A stretch of 6,197 nt of DNA from Thermoplasmatota archaeon (GTDB taxonomy: Archaea > Thermoplasmatota > Thermoplasmata > RBG-16-68-12 > JAJISG01). Location of the stretch: positions 1 through 6,197 of the forward strand of contig JAJISK010000054.1 in assembly GCA_022848785.1 (NCBI GenBank), in the 5' to 3' direction. The translations under genes were made by a program, and so were the position numbers. The notes beneath the pieces are model-generated. The model was given only the letters and a program-made list of their open reading frames with translations, searched no databases and was not told the origin of the DNA. Of this stretch, positions 1-5,001 are shown piece after piece (position 1 is the first letter of the stretch; every line of letters begins with the position of its first letter).

Positions 1-1
1 C

Positions 2-211
2 GAAGGCGAGGCATCGCTGCCCGAGGTTTGGGAGAAGACAGGCAACATGCCGGAGGCCGTTGCGAGTGAGATTCACACCGCCATCATGTCCTACTGCATC
101 CAAGAGGCCGTCGTCATCGCGAAGGACCTGCGACTCCCCCCGCCCATTCCGTTGCCCACGATCAAGCTGAAGGGCGGAGGGAAAGAGTCGAGCGGGATGG
201 AAGTGGCGTAG
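2..211 (+). CDS. C-terminal end of an unrecognised protein (5' part outside the window)
   Basis: An open frame enters from the left edge and ends at TAG 209-211, giving 69 residues. I do not recognise the family. The first two thirds read as soluble, probably helical sequence, with an acidic start (GEASLPEVWEKTG) and an alternating polar/hydrophobic stretch (ASEIHTAIMSYCIQEAVVIA). A proline-rich element, LRLPPPIPLPTIKLK, follows at about residues 43-57, and then a loose Gly/Ser/Lys tail. The proline-rich block is the most distinctive part and could be a subunit contact or an extended strand. There is no membrane segment, and the only cysteine is in SYC. The gene is convergent with the large coiled-coil gene, whose stop lies 30 bp away. 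I regard it as real because codon choice is normal for the window and the frame stays open to the edge. The function is unknown and the N-terminal domain cannot be seen. Confidence 0.6.
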   Translation, partial: EGEASLPEVWEKTGNMPEAVASEIHTAIMSYCIQEAVVIAKDLRLPPPIPLPTIKLKGGGKESSGMEVA

Positions 212-241
212 CGGGCCCGGTGGGACGGCGTCTCCGGGGGG

Positions 242-2593
242 CTATCGGATGTGGTCCAGCGTGAAGGACCCGATACTGATGCCTTGCTTGGAATACATAT
301 ACTGAATCCAAGCCCGAGACTGCGCATCGGAGATTCCCTTCACGCTCAGGTAGGTCTTGAGCTGCTCGACCTTGAAGTCGACCATCCCGTCCATCAGGCT
401 GCCAAGCATCTGGATGTCCTGCTCCCCGTGCATCCCCTTCTCGATGACGTACAAGCTCACCGCCTTGTCCCTCTTCCTCCGGCCGGCGAAGGGCTGCAAG
501 AACCGGAAGGTGGAGGCCGGGTCGAGGTAGGCCATCAGGGTGGAAATCGTTCGGAAAGCAAGCCGGTAGGTCTTGTGTTCCTTCATGATCTCCGCCGCTA
601 CCTGGTCGACCGCCTCAAGAATGGCGGCTTGGTCCGTCGGATCCTCGATGTAGGTGGCAAAGGCGTCGTCTGTGGCGGCCCCCATCCCCTTGGAGTAGGC
701 GTCAACATAGTGGACGAGGCCGAGGTTCTCGTACTCCTCGTAGCCGGGGACCACAGACTGCATCTCATCCCGGATGTCGTCCGGCGTCTTGTCCGTGGTC
801 ACCCAGATGGCCGGCACGCCTTTCTTAAGGCCCTCGGCGATGAAGGCGTTGATCAAGACCTCCTTCCCGATGAAGGGGGGGCCGTACACGGAGACGTTGG
901 AGCCGAAGGGAATGCCACCCAGGAGGAGGTCGTCCAGTCGCGGGGTTCCCGTCTTGACCTTCTCCTGTTTGAACTCGAAGGCCCGCTCTTCCTCTCGCGC
1001 CTCGATGTCCTCCTCGATGAGCCCCTGCTCCCGCATCCGGAGCTCCTCCATCTTCGCGTTGAGGTAGGATTCCTTCGCCCGGACCTCCTCCTCCTTCCTG
1101 GAAATCTCGGCCTTCAGGGTCTCCAGTCGCTCCTTGAGCTTGGCCTCCTCCACGGAGCCTACCTGGTTTCGGGCCGTCGCGACGCGCTTCTTGTCCTGCT
1201 CGAGGAGCTTTTCGCGATAAATCAGGTCCTCCTCACGCCGAAGCAGTTCCTCTTCCTTGTAGGCGAGGGGTTCCTTGATCTTGCTGACCTCGTCCTGCTG
1301 GACCGCCATCTCCTCCCGTAGGCGCCCCATCTCCTGCTCCTTGAAGATGAGATCTCGCTCCTTGAGTTGAAGCTCCCGCGCCTTCTCGGTGAGCTCAGCG
1401 CTTACGTCCTTCTCGTCCCGGCCGCTCAGCGACAAGACCTCGGCCTTGAGTTTCGCCTCGATCTTCAGCCGCTCCACCTCCCCCTCCAGGTCAATGACCT
1501 GCTTCTTCATCTCGGCTTCCCGGTCGAGGTATTCCCGCTCCTTCTCGGCCAACTCCGCCTTGAGTCGACGCTCCAGTTCGGCATCGGAGACCTGGGTCCC
1601 ACCAGTCCGAAGGTCCTCCTCAATGGCCTGGAGCTCCTTCTCCTTCGCCGCGAGGGTCTCCTCCTGCTCCGCCAACCGGACCTCGACCTCCTTCAGGGCT
1701 CGGGCGTTCTTCGGCAGCTCGGCAATCTTGCCCTCGAGCTCGGCCTTGAGCCGCTCCACGAGGTTGTTTGCCTTCTCCAGCTCAATCTGCTGAATCCTCC
1801 GCGCTTCCTTCTCCTCGGCCAGGCGTCGTTTGGCCTCGGGTCCCTCTTCCTCCCTCTGGGTCTTGACGTACCTCATCACGGCCACGGAGGACTTCTTCAA
1901 GTGGTCGAACTCGCTCTCGAGTTCCTTCCGTTGCCGTACCTCGCGTTGGAGCTTCCGGTTGAGCTTGGCAATCTCCTCCAGGTAGGCCAGCGGGTCGACG
2001 CGGCCGCCCTTGACCTTCGAGAGCTCGGCCTTCACCGCCCGTTTCATGGCCACGAGTTCCGCCCGCAGCTCGTCGATGTCCTGGCCCTCATCCTCGCCGG
2101 GGGCAGGCTCCTCTTTCGTTTCCTCCGGGACAGGCTCGGATTGCGCGAGCCAGTCGTCCAGAGCCTCCTCGTCCCCCTTCAGCCAACGCTCGAGGGCCTC
2201 GCGACCCTGGGTCACGGAGACCGGGGCAGACGGGAGACTCGGGGCCGTCTCGGTAGCGGAGGCGTCCGCAGGGGGATCCGATGACTGCTCGGATGGCGAT
2301 CCTTCGGGGGTCGTCGTGGCGTCCTGGGGTGCCGGCGAGGACTCGCGGTCGATCCAGGTGTTGAGCTCGCCCTCTTCTCCCTTCAGCCAGGCGACCAGGG
2401 CCTCCTTGGCCGATTGGTCCGGCGAAACGTGAGGGGCAGGCTTCCCCCCGCTGGAATCGGACTTGACCTGAAGCTTGCCGTCGACGGTCTCGTGCTGGGC
2501 GCCGCAGGAAGAACACTGGCCGTTCGATCGTAAGCCGCTACCGCACACGATGCACAAGGCCTGCGCTTCTTGCCCCTGTTCCTCGTTCGCCAT
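242..2593 (-). CDS. Zinc ribbon / coiled-coil / KaiC-RAD55-like protein with degenerate ATPase motifs
   Basis: The protein has 783 residues from ATG 2593; an adjacent TTG at 2594-2596 would add one. An AGAGGTG Shine-Dalgarno at 2604-2610 serves either start. Order of parts: a CxxC-x9-CxxC zinc ribbon (Cys 14, 17, 27, 30); a low-complexity acidic Pro/Ser region with two copies of EALxxWLKG[ED]ExxLxxW (residues 64-81 and 132-149); a long Glu/Lys/Arg-rich coiled coil (about 172-545) with no membrane segment; and a RecA-fold domain (about 545-783) that opens with KTGTPRLDDLLLGGIPFGS and closes with conserved-looking VKGISDAQSRAWIQYMYS and GSFTLDHIR. The domain order and C-terminal motifs match archaeal KaiC/GvpD/RAD55-type proteins. 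The P-loop is GPPFIGKE (571-578), with Glu where Ser/Thr should bind Mg. The Walker B strand reads RLAFRTIS, with Arg681 where Asp is expected. The usual KaiC-type glutamates after the next strand appear as TTDKTPDD. I infer a cytosolic scaffold or sensor that may bind nucleotide but probably does not hydrolyse it. No partner is evident from the neighbours. Confidence 0.87.
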   Translation of the reverse strand: MANEEQGQEAQALCIVCGSGLRSNGQCSSCGAQHETVDGKLQVKSDSSGGKPAPHVSPDQSAKEALVAWLKGEEGELNTWIDRESSPAPQDATTTPEGSPSEQSSDPPADASATETAPSLPSAPVSVTQGREALERWLKGDEEALDDWLAQSEPVPEETKEEPAPGEDEGQDIDELRAELVAMKRAVKAELSKVKGGRVDPLAYLEEIAKLNRKLQREVRQRKELESEFDHLKKSSVAVMRYVKTQREEEGPEAKRRLAEEKEARRIQQIELEKANNLVERLKAELEGKIAELPKNARALKEVEVRLAEQEETLAAKEKELQAIEEDLRTGGTQVSDAELERRLKAELAEKEREYLDREAEMKKQVIDLEGEVERLKIEAKLKAEVLSLSGRDEKDVSAELTEKARELQLKERDLIFKEQEMGRLREEMAVQQDEVSKIKEPLAYKEEELLRREEDLIYREKLLEQDKKRVATARNQVGSVEEAKLKERLETLKAEISRKEEEVRAKESYLNAKMEELRMREQGLIEEDIEAREEERAFEFKQEKVKTGTPRLDDLLLGGIPFGSNVSVYGPPFIGKEVLINAFIAEGLKKGVPAIWVTTDKTPDDIRDEMQSVVPGYEEYENLGLVHYVDAYSKGMGAATDDAFATYIEDPTDQAAILEAVDQVAAEIMKEHKTYRLAFRTISTLMAYLDPASTFRFLQPFAGRRKRDKAVSLYVIEKGMHGEQDIQMLGSLMDGMVDFKVEQLKTYLSVKGISDAQSRAWIQYMYSKQGISIGSFTLDHIR

Positions 2594-2603
2594 CAAGGGG
2601 AAG

Positions 2604-2610
2604 CACCTCT
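2604..2610 (-). promoter_or_regulatory. Ribosome binding site of the coiled-coil gene
   Basis: Read on the - strand, this is AGAGGTG, which pairs with the archaeal 16S 3' end (anti-SD CACCUCC). It lies 10 nt from the ATG at 2593 and 7 nt from the in-frame TTG at 2596. Spacing slightly favours TTG and codon preference favours ATG, so the protein length is uncertain by one residue only. Confidence 0.55.
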
Positions 2611-2666
2611 AGAACATGGCGGTGCCTGGGTTCCAGTCCACTGCAGAAAGACGTGTCGCTGGAGGG

Positions 2667-2690
2667 TAATAAGGGCGGGGACTAAATTAT
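2667..2690 (-). promoter_or_regulatory. Stacked TATA-like elements upstream of the coiled-coil gene
   Basis: Two AT-rich islands stand out in an otherwise GC-rich gap. On the - strand they are ATAATTTAG (about 2682-2690) and TTATTA inside CCCTTATTACCC (2667-2672). An archaeal TATA box sits about 25 bp before the transcript start, so the proximal box would give a start near 2645 and a leader of roughly 50 nt carrying the AGAGGTG site. The distal box could be an alternative promoter. The placement argues that the coiled-coil gene is transcribed separately from the Fe-S operon 116 bp upstream. No BRE purine stretch is convincing. Confidence 0.45.
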
Positions 2691-2709
2691 CACTTCTGAA
2701 GAGGGGTCC

Positions 2710-2952
2710 TCACGCCTTAGCGTAGATGTGGATCGGTTTCCCTTGCTTGCCGTCGTCCACAAGAAACTCCAGCTCTTCCACCCGCTCCATGAGCTTGGCG
2801 GCCACGGCCAGATGGGCCCAGACGGGGACACACCCCCGCATCTGCACCTTCTTCCCCTCGTAGCGGGCGAAGTCCACCTTCTCCAGCTGCGCCTCGAAGT
2901 CGTCCAGTCGCACCAGGCCTAGGAGTTCCGAGAGATCCAGTACCTCCTTCAT
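2710..2952 (-). CDS. Small DUF2480/Csx3-like protein, second gene of the Fe-S carrier operon
   Basis: The product has 80 residues and starts at ATG 2952, 10 bp after the iscA-like stop, with GAGGGGA overlapping that stop as ribosome binding site. The core is YEGKKVQMRGCVPVWAHLAV (residues 31-50), followed by a helix AAKLMERVEELEF and a strand ending KPIHIYAKA. As I recall the families, the pattern of strand, then G-x-x-P-x-W, then Ala/Leu helix with K-L, resembles two of them. One is the end of DUF2480 (Bacteroidetes proteins of about 165 residues, often near suf/SufT genes, with a VPTWAY element). The other is Csx3, a small ferredoxin-like fold with GRxPIW that acts as a cyclic-oligoadenylate nuclease. 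There is no CRISPR or cas gene here, and the adjacent Fe-S carrier favours a DUF2480-like role linked to Fe-S assembly. Cys41 lies beside the P-x-W motif and is the only cysteine. The protein is cytosolic with no signal or membrane segment. The function is not established. Confidence 0.75.
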   Translation of the reverse strand: MKEVLDLSELLGLVRLDDFEAQLEKVDFARYEGKKVQMRGCVPVWAHLAVAAKLMERVEELEFLVDDGKQGKPIHIYAKA

Positions 2953-2962
2953 CGGGTTCCCC

Positions 2963-3301
2963 TCAGACGTAGAAGGACTCGCCGCACGCGCATGTGCCCT
3001 GGGCGTTCGGGTTCTTGATCTTGAACCCGGATCCCATGAGGCCCTCCGAGTACTCCATCTTCGAATTCATGACGTAGAGGGCGGACATCGGGTCGAGCAG
3101 GACCTCTACCCCTCGCGTCTCCCAGACGATGTCCTTCTCCTCGGCCCCCTCCGCGAAGTCCACGTTGTACGACATCCCGGAGCAGCCGCCGCTGACCACC
3201 TTGACGCGGATCCGGGGGGCGTGCAGGCCCTGCTTCTCCGCCAGCTCCTTGAGCTTGGCTGCGGCCGGTTCTGTCACTTCGAAGGTGGGCTTGGCCTGCA
3301 T
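2963..3301 (-). CDS. A-type iron-sulfur cluster carrier, IscA/SufA/HesB family
   Basis: The 112 residues are the normal length for this family. A-type carriers accept [2Fe-2S] or [4Fe-4S] clusters and pass them to apo-enzymes in the cytosol. The three cluster-ligand cysteines are present: Cys40 in SGGCSGMSYN, and Cys104 and Cys106 in the C-terminal CACGESF. Other family marks are FEVTEPAAAKLKEL at the start, RIRVKVVSGGCSG, VLLDPMSALYV, the conserved YSEGLMGSGFKIKNPNA segment, and the FYV end. ATG 3301 is chosen because the family begins just before the FEVTEPAA strand; a GAGGA lies 3 nt upstream and a TATA-like box about 35 bp upstream. It is the first gene of a two-gene operon with the DUF2480/Csx3-like gene. 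The start codon lies inside a perfect inverted repeat, which suggests regulation. Whether it belongs to an isc or a suf pathway cannot be told from the window, so no symbol is assigned. Confidence 0.95.
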   Translation of the reverse strand: MQAKPTFEVTEPAAAKLKELAEKQGLHAPRIRVKVVSGGCSGMSYNVDFAEGAEEKDIVWETRGVEVLLDPMSALYVMNSKMEYSEGLMGSGFKIKNPNAQGTCACGESFYV

Positions 3302-3322
3302 GAATCCTCGAGCAATTCATGC
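3298..3322. promoter_or_regulatory. Perfect 8-9-8 inverted repeat over the iscA start: candidate operator
   Basis: GCATGAAT (3298-3305) and ATTCATGC (3315-3322) are exact reverse complements separated by 9 bases, and the spacer contains the palindrome CTCGAG (3307-3312). The right-hand arm lies 10 bp below the TATA-like box. The dyad covers the expected transcript start (near 3310) and the start codon, where an archaeal repressor would block initiation. If transcription starts upstream of 3322, the same sequence could instead fold in the mRNA, with the start codon in the stem and the GAGGA in the loop. The repeat is directly visible; the regulatory role is inferred. Confidence 0.5.
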
Positions 3323-3332
3323 TGCGGTCGCG

Positions 3333-3339
3333 TAATAAA
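3333..3339 (-). promoter_or_regulatory. TATA-like box of the iscA operon
   Basis: On the - strand this reads TTTATTA within CCTTTATTACG, the only AT-rich word in the divergent region that is oriented and spaced for the iscA gene. Its centre is about 35 bp from the start codon, which predicts a leader of about 10 nt. It resembles the CCCTTATTACCC box at 2667-2672. It also lies inside the upward extension of the DHS-like reading frame, which supports a start for that gene further downstream. Confidence 0.5.
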
Positions 3340-3378
3340 GGTTGGCCCGAGGTGCGCCGAACGCGGCCCGGTCTCACG

Positions 3379-3388
3379 CCCCCCCCCC
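3379..3388 (+). repeat. 10-C homopolymer in the divergent intergenic region
   Basis: Ten consecutive C residues lie 80 bp before the chosen start of the DHS-like gene. It is the longest homopolymer I see in the window. It is non-coding if the DHS-like protein begins at 3469. It could be a slippage-prone site or an assembly-length error; nothing else supports a function. Confidence 0.7.
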
Positions 3389-3468
3389 TGGCGCAGGCCG
3401 GTCGGTACAGACGCGAACCGCACGAAATCTTCTCATACCTGGGGCAGCTAACGCGGGGCGGTGGAAGG

Positions 3469-4509
3469 ATGGCGGAAAGGGACGCGCTCCTGAGCCAGCG
3501 GCTGCACCAGTTGGACCTGAAGCGGGCGACCACAATAGCGGAGTTGGTCGGGCAGTTCCGCGAAGGTGCCTTTCAGAGTCGAGCCCTGGGGACCGCCGCA
3601 GCCATCCTTGAGGAGGCGCTGACAGACCAGGCGCGGCCCACGATGTTTCTGGGCGTGGCGGGGGCCATGGTTCCGGGGGGGATGCGGAAAGTCATCAGCG
3701 ACATGATCCGGAACGGGCTCGTGGACGTCCTCGTGACCACGGGGGCCGTCGCCTACCACGACTTCTACGAAGGGCTCGGCCATCACCACTATCGGGGACA
3801 CCCCGCCATGGACGACGTCGAGCTCCGCAAGCACTTCATCGATCGAATCTACGACAGCCTGGCTGACGAAGCGGTGTTCCGGGACATCGACGCGATGATG
3901 GCCGAAGTGGCGGACGGCCTGGAGCCTCGGGCGTACTCCACGCGGGAGTTCATGGCAATCCTGGGGGAGCGGCTCGACGATGAAACGTCCATCGTCCGCG
4001 CGGCCTACACCCACGGGGTCCCGTACTTCGTCCCCACCTACCACGACAGCGGCATCGGGATCGGCCTGGTCAGCCATCTCACCCGGAGGGCGGAGCGCGG
4101 GGAGGAGCCCGTTCGGATCGACCTCGTCCGGGACAACTACGAGATTGCCCAGATCCTTTGGAAGTCCTCCTCCCGGGCTGAGTTCCTCGTCGGAGGCGGG
4201 GTCCCCAAGAACTACATCCAGCAGGCCGAGGTCACCGCGGAGACGCTGGGCCACGAGCCGGGGGGGTTCGACTACGCCGTCCAGCTGACGATGGACGTCC
4301 CTTACTGGGGTGGCCTTTCGGGCGCCACCTTCGACGAATCCAAGTCTTGGGGCAAGATTCAGCCTGAGGCGCGGACCGCGCAGGTGTATGTCGAAGCGAC
4401 CATCGGGCTCCCACTCATCGTCGGTTACCTGCTCCAACGTGGTGTCCCCCAACGCAGGAAGCGTCGGACCTTCGCGTGGGAGGGTCAGGAGCTGACGAGC
4501 CTCGAGTAG
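3469..4509 (+). CDS. Deoxyhypusine synthase-like protein (DHS family, altered active site)
   Basis: The 346 residues from ATG 3469 fit the family length. The frame is open back to 3319, but the extra 50 residues are low-complexity, cover the iscA promoter, and precede the region where family similarity starts (TTIAELVGQFREGAFQSRAL). GGTGG at 3460-3464 is the likely ribosome site. True DHS uses NAD and spermidine to move an aminobutyl group onto a lysine of aIF5A. The NAD-fold marks are here: FLGVAGAMVPGGMRK (60-74) and VDVLVTTGA (85-93). The catalytic lysine is Lys296 in SWGKI, with Trp294. By alignment from memory with human DHS, Asp243 becomes Ile, His288 becomes Asn248 (GGGVPKNY), Asn292 becomes Gln and Asp313 becomes Trp280. 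The D-G-S-x-G-D loop is DSGIGIG (193-199). This pattern fits the DHS-like group found in bacteria and as archaeal second copies, some of which make homospermidine or related polyamines. I infer aminobutyl transfer to a small amine rather than to aIF5A. The tail QRRKRR (328-333) is unusually basic. The gene is convergent with the biotin carrier gene. Confidence 0.9.
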   Translation: MAERDALLSQRLHQLDLKRATTIAELVGQFREGAFQSRALGTAAAILEEALTDQARPTMFLGVAGAMVPGGMRKVISDMIRNGLVDVLVTTGAVAYHDFYEGLGHHHYRGHPAMDDVELRKHFIDRIYDSLADEAVFRDIDAMMAEVADGLEPRAYSTREFMAILGERLDDETSIVRAAYTHGVPYFVPTYHDSGIGIGLVSHLTRRAERGEEPVRIDLVRDNYEIAQILWKSSSRAEFLVGGGVPKNYIQQAEVTAETLGHEPGGFDYAVQLTMDVPYWGGLSGATFDESKSWGKIQPEARTAQVYVEATIGLPLIVGYLLQRGVPQRRKRRTFAWEGQELTSLE

Positions 4510-4520
4510 CGGACTCGTTT
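4503..4520 (+). terminator. Weak hairpin plus T-run between convergent genes
   Basis: CGAGT (4503-4507) and ACTCG (4513-4517) are perfect complements with a 5-base loop and are followed by TTT. The hairpin spans the stop codon of the DHS-like gene and the 9-bp gap to the end of the biotin carrier gene. The 5-bp stem and three T residues are short, so this is only a possible terminator. It could act in both directions because the genes meet tail to tail. Confidence 0.25.
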
Positions 4521-5001
4521 ACCGGACGATCAGCAGCACGTCTTCCTTGCCCACCGTGTCCCCGGGGACGACACGAAGCTCCTGGACCTCCCCGTCGGCG
4601 GGGGAGGGGATCTCGTTCTGCATCTTCATGGCCTCGAGGATGAGGAGGGGAGTGCCCCTCCGCACCTGCGCCCCCTCGTGGACGAGCAGGGCGATGACCC
4701 GACCGGGCATGGGGGCGCGAACGGGCGTTGCGACCATCCCCTCCGAGACGGGTCGTCGTGCCAGGGAAGACGAAGGGAGGTAGCCACGAAAGGCCACGTC
4801 GAGCGGGGTCTCGTTCAGAAAGAGGCTCCGGCCGTCGAGTCGAAACCGGTAACGGCTGCGACCCAGGGAGACTCGGTAGCCCCCATCCTGGGTCTGGACC
4901 TGGGGCGTGAACTCCTCCCCCTCGATCCGCACCTGGAGGTCCTCGCCGACCTCCACCCGGTACGACTCCCCCTCAAAGACCACGTCGAAGCGTACCGTCA
5001 T
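4519..5001 (-). CDS. Biotin carboxyl carrier protein subunit of an acyl-CoA or pyruvate carboxylase
   Basis: This is 160 residues from ATG 5001. The C-terminal half (about 88-160) is a biotinyl/lipoyl domain with APMPGRV at 96-102, the biotin-attachment motif EAMKM with Lys126, and the closing DGEVQELRVVPGDTVGKEDVLLIV. Biotin on Lys126 carries CO2 from the biotin carboxylase to a carboxyltransferase. The first 75 residues are beta-rich (MTVRFDVVFEGESYRVEV and QTQDGGYRVSLGRSRYRFRL) and look like the pre-biotin beta domain of propionyl-CoA/acyl-CoA carboxylase carriers. A short Ser/Ala/Arg linker (about 76-88) joins the halves. The start overlaps the end of the biotin carboxylase frame by 29 bp, which implies co-transcription and translational coupling. 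A GGGG about 9 nt upstream may be the ribosome site. An upstream frame extension to 5286 has no family similarity and was not used. The carboxyltransferase that would fix the substrate is not in the window. Confidence 0.92.
   Translation of the reverse strand: MTVRFDVVFEGESYRVEVGEDLQVRIEGEEFTPQVQTQDGGYRVSLGRSRYRFRLDGRSLFLNETPLDVAFRGYLPSSSLARRPVSEGMVATPVRAPMPGRVIALLVHEGAQVRRGTPLLILEAMKMQNEIPSPADGEVQELRVVPGDTVGKEDVLLIVR

Noticed and set aside
212..241. Terminator hairpin between the first two convergent genes (CCCGG 216-220 with CCGGG 234-238)
   Set aside because: The 5-bp stem has a 13-base loop in very GC-rich sequence and no T-run follows; chance pairing is likely.
251..2284. Long open frames on the + strand opposite the coiled-coil gene (251-1321 and 1367-2284)
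   Set aside because: They are leucine-rich mirror images of a Glu/Lys-rich coiled coil (GAG/AAG read backwards as CTC/CTT), have no domain pattern, and the opposite strand encodes a recognisable protein.
2617..2645. tRNA T-arm-like sequence (GGGTTCCAGTCC)
   Set aside because: Position 57 would be C rather than a purine, and no acceptor stem, D arm or anticodon arm can be placed upstream.
2710..2952. Reading the small protein as a CRISPR-associated Csx3
   Set aside because: There is no CRISPR array or cas gene in the window, the similarity is one short motif, and the partner gene is an Fe-S carrier. It is kept only as a fold-level possibility.
3319..3468. Upstream start of the DHS-like gene giving 396 residues
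   Set aside because: The extra residues cover the iscA TATA-like box and the C tract, are low-complexity, and family similarity begins after ATG 3469.
3448..4452. 334-residue open frame antisense to the DHS-like gene
   Set aside because: It is a GC-rich shadow; its translation has no family features, while the + strand has clear DHS motifs.
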